A stretch of 64,000 nucleotides of DNA from contig CM069607.1 in assembly GCA_035771175.1 (NCBI GenBank), positions 15,384,001-15,448,000 on the forward strand, written 5' to 3'. The notes under the pieces were generated by a model. That model saw only the letters and a program-made list of their open reading frames with translations, did not search any database and had not been told where the DNA came from. The stretch comes from Paratinospora sagittata. Taxonomy: Eukaryota; Streptophyta; Magnoliopsida; Ranunculales; Menispermaceae. Made by a program: the position numbers and the translations under genes. Below, piece after piece: positions 22,998 to 33,856 of the stretch; the first letter of the stretch is position 1, and each line of letters opens with the position of its first letter.

Positions 22998-24341
22998 ATG
23001 CAAACTAGGAAGAGAGGAAGGTCACGTACTGTTCGGCCAGCAGAAGAGGCACCTCCTGAGATACAGAACCAGGAATAACCACCTCCGACTACAACACAGG
23101 CCATACCCGACACTGCCACTACGTCTGGGCAGGCAGTGCCACCACAACCTACACACTTTGCCATGCCTTCGAGTATGGAAGTCTTCTTCGCCGGATTTAT
23201 TGAGGCGATGAAAGTAACAGTTCAGATGCCCGTTCGTGAGACCGCGGCCAGTCAGGTTGTCACTGTACAAGAACTTGTGAGATCTGGGTCGGAGACTCAA
23301 ATCGACAAGATTACGAAGTACAAGAGGCTACAACCTCTTACCTTTGCTGGCAGCATTGATGCTGAAGAAGTGCAAAAGTGGCTAGATGAGTCAAAAAAGG
23401 CTCTCGATGCAATGGGAGTCGATGAGACTCGAAAGATTCCACTAGTGACCTACCAACTTATTGGTGGAGCAAACACATGGTGGATAACAGTAAAGGAGGA
23501 CCCAAGGGTCAACACAGTGGATATGACTTGGCAACAATTCGAGTCAATGTTTATTGATGAGTATTTCCCCAGCGCTGTGAAGAGGTAGAAGCGCTAGGAA
23601 TTCGCTAAGTTATACCAAGGCAGCATGACCATCAAGGAATATGCTGGCAAGTTCAAAGAATTATCGGTCTACTCTCTCTCCACCATCTCAACGGAGCAAG
23701 ATAAGACTGAGAAATTCTATAATGGCTTTCGCTCTGACATTCCACAAGCCTTGTCGATCTTGGATCTCAAGATTAAAAAGGAGGTTGTTGATAAGGCAAT
23801 GAGCTTTGAGCAAGAAAAGATCGTGCAGGAACAGAGAATGAATAGGAGAAAACGGCCTGCAACGTTTTCCCAACAGGGTAGCAAGAAGAAGCCCTACAAT
23901 AATCAAAACCCAGCCCTCCCAGTCCCTGTTTAGAAGAATGAGGCCACAACACCTGTGGCTGCACCATCTAACCCAAACCATCAGGGTTTTCGCAATCATG
24001 GCCGAGGTGGCCGTTATGGCAGGGGTGGCCGTCAAAACGGCAATGGCAGAGGTGGTGGTCAGCACCACAATCAGCATGGCCAATAGAACCAACCGTAGTA
24101 TCGGCCGATGTGTTACAACTGCTGCCAAAATGGCCATGTAAAATATGTCTGTCCGCACCTACAACAACCTATTCTCGTTATTCCAGTCCAACAAGCACCA
24201 CCTGCTGCAAATGCCCAACCCAGGCAAAACTAGTAGAACCAGTAGAACCAGCAGAACCAGGGACAACGGAACCAGGGCAGAGCATTTGCTATAGCTCAAC
24301 AACCTCTCCCAGACAATAATGTAGTCGAAGGTACATTTCCC
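22998..24341 (+). pseudogene. Element A gag (nucleocapsid/capsid region)
   Basis: ATG at 22998 is in frame with protease, so gag and pol form one polyprotein. N-terminus basic (MQTRKRGRSRT), then a Pro/Thr-rich linker, then a retrotransposon gag domain with ITKYKRLQPLTFAG, NTWWITVKEDPR and MTWQQFESMFIDEYFP. A Gly/Arg/Asn-rich stretch and an intact CX2CX4HX4C zinc knuckle (24112-24153) follow. TAA at 23076 and TAG at 23586, 23595, 23931, 24084, 24096, 24231, 24234 and 24243 break the frame. At 23586 and 23595 element B reads CAG, and the rest sit in Gln-rich runs. Capsid and genome-packaging protein by family; non-functional here. Confidence 0.85.
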
Positions 24342-26166
24342 TTGTTCAATACAATGGTGCATGTCTTGTTCGATTCAGGTGCTACTCATTCTTTCAAATC
24401 GTCTGCATTGGTAAGCCATTTAGGGTTGCATCCTGAACCCATAGAAATCACATTCCATGTCACATCACCTTTAGGATCTGGTACTTACGTGAACTTACAG
24501 TGTTCTCGATGTAAGCTTCGAATATCAGAACAAATAATATATGCAGATCTTTTTGTGATGAACATTGAAGACTTCGACATCATCCTCGGCATGGACTGGC
24601 TCACACCACTGAATGCAAAGATCGACTGTATGAAGAAGCAAGTTCAGTTAACCTTACCCACGGGGGAATTTGTCAAGATTCAGGGAACAAGGAAATGGAT
24701 ACACAACTTGACTGTTGCAGTTCTTAAGGCGCAACTTCGAGTTTTATCCCTTGGCGATGAACATGAATCACTCGCACTGTACCCTCTCGAAGTACATGAC
24801 GTCCCGGTAATATCTGAATTCCCAACAATTTTTCTAAATGACCTTCCTTGTCTACATCCAGTTAGGAAATTCAATTTTGAAATCAAACTCATACCTGGGA
24901 CCGGGCCCATGTCAATTTCACCATACAGAATGTCAAATGTCGAGCTGGTCAAATTAGACAAACAACTGAAGGAATTAAAGAGTAATGGCTTCATCAGAAA
25001 GAGTTCATCACCCTGGGGCGCTCTAGTTCTGTTCGTTCGCAAAAAGGATGGTTCGTTACGACTTTGCATGGATTATCGCAAGCTCAATAACGTCACCATT
25101 AAGAACAGATACCCGTTGTTTAGGATCGATGACTTATTCGACCAACTTAGAGATGCCAAATACTTCTCTAAGATTGATTTACGATCCGGCTATCACCAAC
25201 TTCGGATCCGAGAGTCGGACAATACCAAGGCGACATTCAAAACTCGGTACGGTCACTACAAGTTCTTGGTCATGCCATTCGGTCTAAAAAACGCACCTGC
25301 TGCAGTCATGGATTTGATGAACCGCATCTTCCTGTTATACTTAGACCGATTTGTGATGGTTTTTATGGACGATATCTTGATATATTCCTCAACCGAGGAA
25401 GACCATAAGATACATCTGAAGATAATCCTCCAGACCTTGAAAAACCACCAGCTGTATGCAAAGTTGAGTAAGTGCGAATTTTGGACGAAGCGAGTTCAAT
25501 TCCTAGGCCATGTGGTTTCAAGCAATGGCAATGAGGTCGATCCTTCTATGGTCGAAGCGGTTTTAAATTGGAAACAGCCTACCACTTTTACTCAGATTAT
25601 GAGTTTTCTTGGTTTGGCTGGCTATTACAGACGCTTCATCAAGGACTTCTCAAAGATTGTTGAACCTATGACAAAACTCACTCGAAAAAACGTGCGATTT
25701 ATCTGGAATCCTGCCTGTGAAGCATCATTTCAGGAATTGAAGAAACGCCTCATGACGGCACCTGTACTTATCACTCTAAGAAATACACTTGGATTTTCAC
25801 TATACACCGACGCCTCTCTCCAAGGCTTAGGTGTCGTACTAATGCAAAAAAGGCCAAGTGGTCGCATATGCTTCGAGGCAACTGAAGATTCATGAGGGCA
25901 ATTACCCAACACATGACTTGGAACTTGCAGCTGTCATATTTGCACTGAAGCTATGGCGTCATTACCTATACGGTGAACGGTTTGAGGTCTTCTCGGATCA
26001 CAAGAGTCTTAAGTACACATATACTCAGAGAGACCTAAACCTCCGCCAAAGACGATGGCTGGAATTCTTGAAAGATTATGCCTTTCAACTCCAGTACCAT
26101 CTCGGAAAGGCCCATGTTGTGGCTGATGCCCTGAGTAGAAAATCTTATGTTGCTTGTACTCTTAAC
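24342..26166 (+). pseudogene. Element A protease, reverse transcriptase, RNase H
   Basis: Same frame as gag. Aspartic protease: [11 protein letters not shown], then the flap-end motif DIILGMDWL. Reverse transcriptase: [45 protein letters not shown], and the catalytic FMDDILIYS at about 25365, where chromoviruses usually have F(I/V)DD. RNase H begins [13 protein letters not shown]. An extra base in the A-run at about 25845 shifts the frame, which resumes at 25858 with [16 protein letters not shown] through [13 protein letters not shown] follows at 26167, where B has a Tyr codon. RT and RNase H motifs are otherwise well preserved. Confidence 0.9.
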
Positions 26167-26167
26167 T

Positions 26168-27653
26168 AAGAAATGGGGAAGTTGGCTACCGAGATGGAAA
26201 ACTTTGACCTACAACTGATCAAAGAGGGAGCAAGCTCACAAATTTCTCAATTATCAGTCAACTCTGAGCTGGTTCGAAAGATTTCAGCATCTCAAGGCAA
26301 CGACCCTATGTTAATGGAGAAACGAGAACTTCTACTCAGTGGACAGGACCTTCTTCACTGTCGGTCTCTGAAGACGGGACCGTTTTCTATAAAAAACATC
26401 TCTGTCTATCGAATGATCCTGAGGTTCGGAAAGAAGTGCTCACGGAGATGCACTGTTCGAGGTTCGCTATGAATCCTGGGGGTGACAAGATGTACAAGGA
26501 TGTCAAGCGACAATTCTGGTTTTCTGGAATGAAGAAGGCGATTGCAGACTTCGTCAAGTTAAGGCAGAACGAAGACTTCCCTCTGGAAGTGGGAGAACAT
26601 CGCAATGCATTTTGTTACGGCCTTGCCTCGAAATAATAAAGGGAAAGATGCTATCTGGGTTATCATTGATAGACTTACAAAGTCTGCACACATTTTGCCA
26701 ATAAAGTTCACGGATAACCCTGCTAAACTAGTCAAACTATATGAAAAAGAGATAGTACGTCTGCATGGCATACCACTCATGATCGTCTCTAATCGAGACC
26801 CTCGATTCACGTCAAAGTTTTGGCAAAACTTCCTTAGTAGAATGGGCTCTAAGATCACCATGATCACAGCCTTTCACCCTCAGACTGATGGACAGTCAAA
26901 GCGTCTTATCCAAATCTTAGAAGACATGTTACGCTGTTGCATTTTGGACTTTAATGACGGATGGGCAAAGTACTTACATTTAGCTGAGTTTGCATACAAC
27001 AACAGCTACCAAACTAGTATCGGCATGGGACCGTACGAGGCTCTCTATGGTCGCCCTTGCAGATCTCCGGTATGCTGGATAGATATGGCAGATCGATCAC
27101 AGTTGGGGCCTGAACTAGTTCAAGAGACTTCTGAGAAGATCACACTAGTAAAGGAACGACTTCGTGTTGCATAGGGTCGACAGACGAGCTATGCTGACAA
27201 GTGGAGGCAGCCTCTAGAATTCGATAAGGGGGACTTGGTTTTTCTAAAAGTTCAGCCCACAAGAGGTGTCAAACGCTTTGGGATCAAAGGAAAGCTCTCC
27301 CCACGGTATATCGGTCCATTTCAGATCAATGAACGTATTAGATAACTTGCTTATCGTCTGTCCCTTCCATCATCCATGTCTAAGGTTCATGACATTTTTC
27401 ACGTATCCATGATTCGAAAGTATCATCTTGATACTTTGCATATCATCCCTCTAGTCGAGGTTCGGGTTGAGGAAGGAAATAAGTATCAGGAGAGAGCGAT
27501 ACAGATTTTGGATAGAAAAACTCAAGAACTAAGGCGACGTAGCATACCACTGGTGAAAGTGCTCTGGGATCACCACGGAATAGAGGAAGCAACATGGGAA
27601 CTATAAGCAACAATTAAATAGAAATACCCTGAATTGTTTTCTAGTAATAACTG
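26168..27653 (+). pseudogene. Element A integrase with chromodomain-like C-terminus
   Basis: N-terminal zinc-binding region at 26173-26560, with a frameshift near 26370. The Cys-Cys half of the HHCC finger is deleted at about 26560, where the sequence jumps to a different frame. The catalytic core (26605-27174) has the first Asp (VIIDRLTK). The second is Asn in VSNRDPRF, where active copies have Asp, and the Glu of the QSER motif is Lys (QSKRLIQ). TAG interrupts at 27172, and further stops lie near 27340, 27604 and 27617. The tail (IPLVKVLWDHHGIEEATWEL, then KYPELF) is the chromodomain-like C-terminus of Tekay/Del elements, thought to steer insertion to heterochromatin. No active integrase can be made. 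Confidence 0.9.
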
Positions 27654-27744
27654 ATGATGTGATACATTGTAATATTTCACTTATCAATAAAATGATGAAA
27701 CCTTGTTTATACATATCTTAATACATCGTTTCACTTGAATAACT

Positions 27745-28263
27745 ATGCAGATGCCTGAAAATAATATCAATAGATACGGTAATGCACACACGCAGTGGCC
27801 TCCTTGGCAACCTGTGACGACTCCTTCAGGATCTGAGTCAAGTCACAACTACTTTGCATCACCAACTCCATCGCCACACAGACAACGATCATTATAGCCA
27901 GAGCGTGCATGGCTTTTTCGTAACAATTTTGTTCAAAACAATCCCGTGGCCTCATCTTGGCAGGACCTTCTACCAAAATTACCAGGCGGTTGGATTCGAG
28001 CAACAACACGAAAAAACATTCCACCACTCAACCTACCTCTCCTCAAACGATGTAACCAGCGCCCTCCACCACCATCTGTTAAGCAAAGGTTGGAATCTTC
28101 TGAGGACGAATCCGATTCCATTTGCTCTCCATGGTTTCATGATGTTGAGGATTCCACTGGCCACAGTGCTATTCAGGGACCATACAGGCACTACCCTGAA
28201 CTAGCAAAAGATGAGGCCGACAGTGAATCTCAAGCAGATGACCATCATAACTACTTGAATTGA
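27745..28263 (+). pseudogene. ORF3 of element A, unknown small protein downstream of pol
   Basis: ATG at 27745 opens a frame of 172 codons ending TGA at 28261, interrupted once by TAG at 27895. It lies between the end of pol and the polypurine tract. Visible features: a Trp/Pro motif (QWPPWQPV) near residue 20, a Ser/His/Pro-rich stretch, a basic segment (RKNIPPLNLPLLKRC), and an acidic Glu/Asp-rich C-terminal third. No signal peptide or membrane segment, so it is not env-like. Element B keeps the first ~25 and last ~8 residues (41383-41490) with the middle deleted, which supports genuine coding. I do not recognise the family. Confidence 0.6.
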
Positions 28264-28284
28264 TGTCGAGGGTGAAATCCCTTT

Positions 28285-28297
28285 AAGGTGGGTAGAG
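28285..28297 (+). promoter_or_regulatory. Polypurine tract, element A
   Basis: AAGGTGGGTAGAG directly precedes the 3' LTR TGTAATACCC. Element B has AAGGGGGGTAGAG in the same place. A purine-rich tract here primes plus-strand DNA synthesis in LTR retroelements. Confidence 0.8.
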
Positions 28298-29706
28298 TGT
28301 AATACCCTTAGAATTCCCAAAAAAAAAAAAAAATTGTATCGTCCGGGCAGCCTGCCCGAATGTTCAGGCGCCAAATCCTTTATATAAGGAGCCCTCTCCC
28401 TCCTCATTTCTCACACCGAATTCACTCCAAATTGTGATTTTTCTTCTCTTTCTCACTCATTTTGAGTTTTTGTCTGTTTGGGACTCTCTTTACGAGACTC
28501 TCTGTGCGGTGCAACGAGGTTCTGTCCGGAGGAAGGCGCCAGATCTGAAAGAAGAAGTTCTTATCTGAAGGTGGGGAACGAAACATAGGTTTGCGTGTTT
28601 TATAACTTTTATTAAAGTTTACATTCATTTATTATTATTTCTACCATTCATTTACACATCATTATTTCGTATAACGTTCATACTGTCATATTTATGCCTG
28701 TATAGCTGGAGTTCATGTATTACACTATTGAAATGTCGGATTTGTGGTCAATCTGGCTCAACCAGACTCGGTCTTGTCCTCAGTAACTTTAAATAGTGAA
28801 CGGGAGGCAGCGAGCTGCTCTAGGCGATTGGTATTTAAGCAGACCTCGTGTCTCACCTCTCAATTGGAGACTGATCTGGTTGGTCTTTTTGAAAGCTATC
28901 AGCTTATACAAGTAATACTTAATGTCCTAACCTTGCACGTCGTGATACCGAACCTGATAAGGATCACCAGACGTTGCCAAAGTCAGTCTAAATGTTAAGT
29001 AAAGACCAGACCAGTAGACTAGACCAGTTCATGCATTGGCATCATACATATCACCTCCTAAGGAAGTATGTGGTTTATGATTCATAGAATAGTTAGGAGC
29101 GATGCTCACTATTCATTATTTTTCTCTGGAGAGGGACGTACAATGAGAACCCAGTTGAATTCCTAGGGAGGTACATTTGTACGTGAATCCAGAGCTTCGA
29201 TCTTGAGGAGGGACGTACAATGAGAACCCGGCTACGCTTGGGGAGGGCATCTGTACGTGAACTCAAGCGATGTACAGTCATCAAACCATTACGATACGGT
29301 GTCATGCATACATACATATTGATTGATTATGATGCTCTCATGTGTATTTAAAATATTTGATATTGAAGTATGCTTTATTAATTGTTATACTCACGAACTA
29401 TTTTACCCACTGAGCGCGTTAAGCTCACTCCATTATTATCAAATTTTTCATAGGAAATTAGGGTGGACTGGGTGCAGGTTTATGGGGCCCACATTTTGTA
29501 CCCTTTGTATTATTGATTGGGGGTGTTAGGGAGAATGTTCCCCTAACCATTTCATGTACAAGTTATATTCTGAAATTAATGAAATCAGACTTGTACTGTA
29601 TTGTATTTTCGTTCCATACTCTGATGTTACCATTGTGATAATTCTAAATGCGCGCCTCGTCCGCGAGTGTTCCGCCGGTTTAGGCGCGTCCGGGCGATGT
29701 GTGACA
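28298..29706 (+). repeat. Element A 3' LTR (complete)
   Basis: 1409 bp from TGTAATACCC to GTGTGACA, followed by the GTAAT duplication. It contains TATATAAGG at 28381, an inverted GGGCAGCCTGCCC near 28346, and the LTR body homologous in inverse orientation to the satellite monomers. Differences from the 5' LTR are scattered substitutions and short indels (for example near 19762 versus 29610), so the insertion is not very recent. Confidence 0.92.
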
Positions 29707-29711
29707 GTAAT
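29707..29711. repeat. Target-site duplication of element A, right copy
   Basis: GTAAT, identical to 18466-18470. The following TAGCATAATACATGAACTTC continues the interrupted element C LTR. Confidence 0.9.
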
Positions 29712-30160
29712 AGCATAATACATGAACTTCAAATATACAGGCATAAGTATGACAAATATGTACATTATACGCAATAATGCAGTGTAAATGAATAGTAAAC
29801 ATAATGATAAATGAATGTAAACTTAAAGTTATAAGACATGCAAACCTATGTTTTGTTATCCACCTTCAGATAATAACTCCTTCGAAAATTGGCTCCTTCC
29901 CCCGGGCAGAACCGCGTTGCACCCCAAAGAGAGTCTCGAAAAGAGAGTCTCAAAGAAAGAATAGAAAAACTCAAGGAAAATGAGAGAGAGAAGAGAGAAA
30001 TCAAGTGATTTGGTATAAGAAATGAAGGGGGGGGGGGCGAGGGGGTAGGGGGTTCCTTAAATTGGAAAAAAGTTGCCCGAACGTTCAGGCATGTGCCCAA
30101 AGTTTAATTTTTTTTTGTTTTTTTTTTGTTTATTTTTGTGTGCAAACCTAGGGTATTACA
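29712..30160 (-). mobile_element. Element C LTR, 5' part with U3
   Basis: Continues the LTR broken at 18470. On the minus strand it starts TGTAATACCCTAGGTTTGC at 30160 and includes GCCTGAACGTTCGGGC-type sequence and the segment that is missing from satellite monomers. A homopolymer G run at 30028-30037 lies in the promoter region. The other LTR of C is not in the window, so its target duplication cannot be assessed. Confidence 0.8.
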
Positions 30161-31146
30161 GATTTCTTTTTCATGTCATAAATGGTCAGACAAATTTTTT
30201 TATCAGTTGTTAGCTATCTAATGAAACCCTCCTTCTTTATTCAAACTAAAGGTCAACTATAGCAAAGTTAGTAATATTAGTTGGTGTTTTGTTTGAAGGA
30301 ATCTGTATACAGAGATGAGAATTGATTGAAGGGAATTTGTGGATTAAAATCTTGATAAGATTATTGAATTTTTAAGTAAGTTATCTAACTTTAATAAAAA
30401 TATTAATTTTTAAAGTATAATTATATTAGTTTTTAATGAAATTAATTATTTTTACATTTAAAATTAAATATTTTTAATAACATTAATTTTTTTTTATGAA
30501 TCTCAAAGATTCGCGTTCTCACTGCTCACATTACCCCATACCAAATGCACCTTCATAGCTAAAAGGTAAGAACTTTATTTTTAAAAATTCATAGTTTAAT
30601 TTATGATGTTATATAAACATTGTAAAATTTTTAGTTATATTTAAGTTGTGATTAACTCTATTAATTAATAGTTATTTGACAACAACTTTGGTTAAAGGAA
30701 CTGTTACAGCTAGATCAAATAAACAATGTTAACACCATTACATTAAGGTAGCATTTGGTATAAGAATGAGAATTTTAAATATTCCCAAGTTTGTTTCATT
30801 TTTGTGTTTTTTTTTTTTTTTTCTTTGAAGGGGAAGGTGATTTTCGCGAAAGCAAATTCTCATCCATCATAAGACAGTGATTCCGATCTAGATAGGTAAC
30901 ATTCTTTTGCCTGGAAAAGTTATTGTTACCATGAAAAAGTTATTATTATCATGAGAAAATTAATTTTTACGTACACTTATGCTGTTTATTTTGTTAATTA
31001 TAATATTATAAAATTTAAATTATTTTTATAATATTATATTATTTGATTAATATAATGTTAATAATAAATAAAATCTTAAATTATTTTAGTAATTACATAA
31101 TAAAAGACATTAAGTTTATTAAAATACTTTAATATTAATTCCTTGC
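30161..31146. other. AT-rich spacer, nothing recognised
   Basis: Very AT-rich unique-looking sequence with poly-T at about 30808-30821. No convincing reading frame, RNA gene or transposon terminus was found. It may be host DNA or an old decayed element. Confidence 0.5.
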
Positions 31147-31179
31147 TGTAACTGTTTGACTGTAAGGTCAGAGTCAGGG
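31147..31179 (-). repeat. 33-nt copy of the RT region fused to the coat-protein end
   Basis: The reverse complement of 31147-31179 is identical to 36278-36310 in the plus-strand RT half. It begins CCCTG, also the natural continuation of the coat-protein zinc finger, so the junction has 5-bp microhomology. The join replaces the last Cys codon of the finger with a stop. Confidence 0.85.
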
Positions 31180-32949
31180 CTTTGCAAAATGACCTTGCTT
31201 CTTGCAGATATAACAACGAGCAGGTTTAGGGACTGAGGTCCGTCGTTTGAAATAACGAAGACGTCATTTTTTCTTCCAACGAAATCCTTTAGAAGACTTC
31301 TGAGGATTCTTCTTATGGAAATTCCTAAAAGTCATGCGAGAATGCTTAGGAGATTTCTTAGAAAACTTAGACTGACTAGAACAGTCACAGTCTTTTTTAC
31401 ATCCAATCTCAAGATATTTCTTATCACAGACATGTGAAGAATTGAATTGAGACTTAGATGTATCCTTGATGATTTTCCTTAGTTCACAAATCTTGTCAAT
31501 AGCTTCAAGGAGTAATTGGAAAATCTCAGCAAGGGATAATTGGTCAAGAGGACGACCAGTGGCCAAGAGAAGGCGATTGAGTTCAGGATGAAGATCCTTT
31601 GGTAGAGAAGCAATAAAAGTATGTTTTAAATCTGTCTTATCATAACCACCAAGAAGATGATAACATTGCAACATACGGAGGTAGTGGCGATAAAGATCTT
31701 TTTTCCGGAGAGAACAACATTTCATAGTAAAATATTCTTGCTTGTATTTTTTCTCCAGAGAGGATACATCACCAACGAATTCACGAAGAAGCACATGATA
31801 AAGGTCAACTACAGAGAGTTGAGTGAGTTGAAGAACTCTATATTCACCAAGAGAAGTTAACCAATCACGAACAAAACCAGTGCATCTAGATAGGAAATCT
31901 GATATGACAACATTAGTTGGGCGTCCAGCAACTTGTTGATTAGACATCCAAGCACCCCAATAAAGTATCTTGTTGCGCCATTGGTCATAAGGGATGTCTT
32001 CCAGAGAAAACCAAGGACCATTACCAGAACGAGCATATTGTGTTTGATTTGTATCTGGTGGAGGATCCTGTGGAGGATCAGGAACAGGAGGCATCGTCAT
32101 TTCTTCATCAAACTGTTGTTGGTGAGATGTAGAAGGATCATCGGCCATATGGATTTGAGCAAGAGCAGATATATCCATTGCCTGAGAATCATAAGAATCG
32201 GCAAGAGAGGCCTGAGACTCAGTATTATCAAGAGAGTGGCCAAAGCTCTGAATATCTTCATCAGTATGGTTATCAGTATCGTGATCAGTAGAATCTAAAG
32301 TAATGGACTCCAATTGATCAGCGATGTCATCAACAGGAGCAATATCATCACATTGATCTTCATAAGGATAAATAGGGTTACTGGGTGGAGGTTGTGATAT
32401 CGGAAATTGTTCAGAAAGTGTGAAAGGTGGTGTAGACAAAGGTTGACTAGGTACAAAGGGTGAAGAGAAAAGAGGAGCTTTTCCTCGATCACCAAAACTT
32501 GGTCTAGGACGTTGTGGAGCTGGTATGAAAGGTGTTGGGACTGGTGTAGTTAAGAGAGGTGGAGCTGGAAACGGAGGAGGTACCGAGAAACTAGGTACAG
32601 TAGGTACAGTAGGTGGGTAAGAAGAAAAGGTTTCACGAGATCGAGCTAGCATAAGGGTCTGGATAAAGGTAGTTTGAGCATCGGTATGAGTGCTAGTTGG
32701 AGGTAGCACAGGTGAAGGTTGAGGCATAGATGAAGGAAAAGAAGACCGGAATATAGACATCGGATAAGCTTCTGGTAAGACAGGAGGTTTCTGAAATTTT
32801 TGAAGATCAGCAGAAACATATCTAAGTTGTTCCTTTAGTTGACGAATCTCTTGTTCAGCTGCATTAAACGAAGGACCACTGATATTATGCTGCAAATAAT
32901 ACCCGGAGAAGGGCATCCAAATCATTGATTTTAGCAGTGATGTCAGCAT
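31180..32949 (-). pseudogene. Endogenous caulimovirid coat-protein region
   Basis: The frame from about 32900 to the stop at 31264, continuing past that stop to 31180. A Gln/Leu/Lys-rich coiled-coil-like segment (about 32790-32870) is followed by a long Pro/Ser-rich linker. The coat-protein core (about 31500-32060) has the usual conserved aromatic and Leu-rich pattern and ends in a Lys-rich tail. After the in-frame TGA at 31264 comes a CX2CX4H zinc-finger start at about 31195-31215, whose final Cys is lost at the junction with the 33-nt RT copy. A frameshift near 32900 separates it from the upstream part of the polyprotein. Confidence 0.75.
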
Positions 32950-33856
32950 AGTATTTTTGACTGATAGCAGCCTGAATATCTGTATTCTGTACTAAACTAG
33001 AAGTGGTAGAAGAAAGAGTGTGAAGTTGTTCATCAATCTTCTGTAAATAACCATTTTGCACAAGAGCATTTTTAGTTTGCCAGTTTAATACCTCTTCAGC
33101 TGGAGTGATGGGTTTAGGTGTCCCATCAATACGAACTTCAGTAGATTGAGTAAACGGTCTGGCAGTTGTCTGATACGTAGGATCTTGAACTCGAGTAAGA
33201 GGAGGAAAATCGGTATCATAAGATCCAACTGGAAAACATGGAGGAATAAATGGAGCTGCGGGAGGAGCAGGTGGTTCTGGATGATGTCGGTGATAAGATC
33301 TGCAAGTAGATAAAACTGGTTTCTTCTTCTTTTTACGATGGCGAACATAATCGTCATCAAAACGACAATCATCATAATAGAATTCCATGTCATCAGCACA
33401 AGGACAACCAGGTTTACACATCTCAGGAGCACAATCCCAGATAAAATGTCCATCAACATGAGAATGATAGAGGACGGATCCATCAGGTTGAAAAGAATGA
33501 AGTGGAGGATCTTCGACTGGTTCATGAGTAGAAACGGGCTGAATCATCATAGAATGATGTACAGGGAGTACATCCTTGGTAGAAGGTGGTGGATCAAAAC
33601 TAATCTTGACAGCACCATCAGCTTGTTTCTTCAAGAGATGACAGACAGTACTCGTGACAGGTTCAGAGCGTTGGAGAAACTGCTCATAATTGGTAAACCA
33701 TGTCAAAGGTAACATTTGACGAAGATCTTTCTGTGGGATCTGCTTAGGAATTTGCACAATAGTAGGAACCTCACTATCATGGACAAAGGCCATAATAGTA
33801 CCAGATGGTTTCTGGGTTCTAAGGTGGATAGCATGATCTTGGAGGCGAAAAGCCAT
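32885..33856 (-). pseudogene. Endogenous caulimovirid, movement-protein end to pre-coat region
   Basis: One 323-codon frame reached by a frameshift from the movement-protein frame near 33855 and left by another near 32900. The first ~40 residues complete the movement domain. The middle has a Cys cluster (CAPEMCKPGCPC, about 33405-33440), then an acidic Tyr-rich stretch and a Lys run (HRKKKKK). A Pro-rich segment and a Gln-rich end leading to the coiled coil follow. The roles of the Cys cluster and basic run are unknown; nucleic-acid binding or zinc binding is possible. Confidence 0.7.

Larger units (their letters stand above)
18471..29706 (+). mobile_element. Ty3/gypsy element A, Tekay/Del-like chromovirus, decayed
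   Basis: An 11.2-kb LTR retrotransposon on the plus strand. In order: 5' LTR (3' end deleted), AT-rich leader with tandem repeats, upstream ORF, hairpin spacer, gag-protease-RT-RNase H-integrase with a chromodomain-like tail, a third small ORF, polypurine tract and complete 3' LTR. It is flanked by GTAAT duplications and nested in the element C LTR. RT motifs and the C-terminal tail resemble Tekay/Del elements. It cannot be autonomous: there are many stops, frameshifts in RNase H and integrase, integrase catalytic substitutions, and the PBS is deleted. Confidence 0.92.

Noticed and set aside
27854..28204. 116-aa frame overlapping ORF3
   Set aside because: Shifted-frame shadow; the frame supported by element B is the one from 27745 to 28263.
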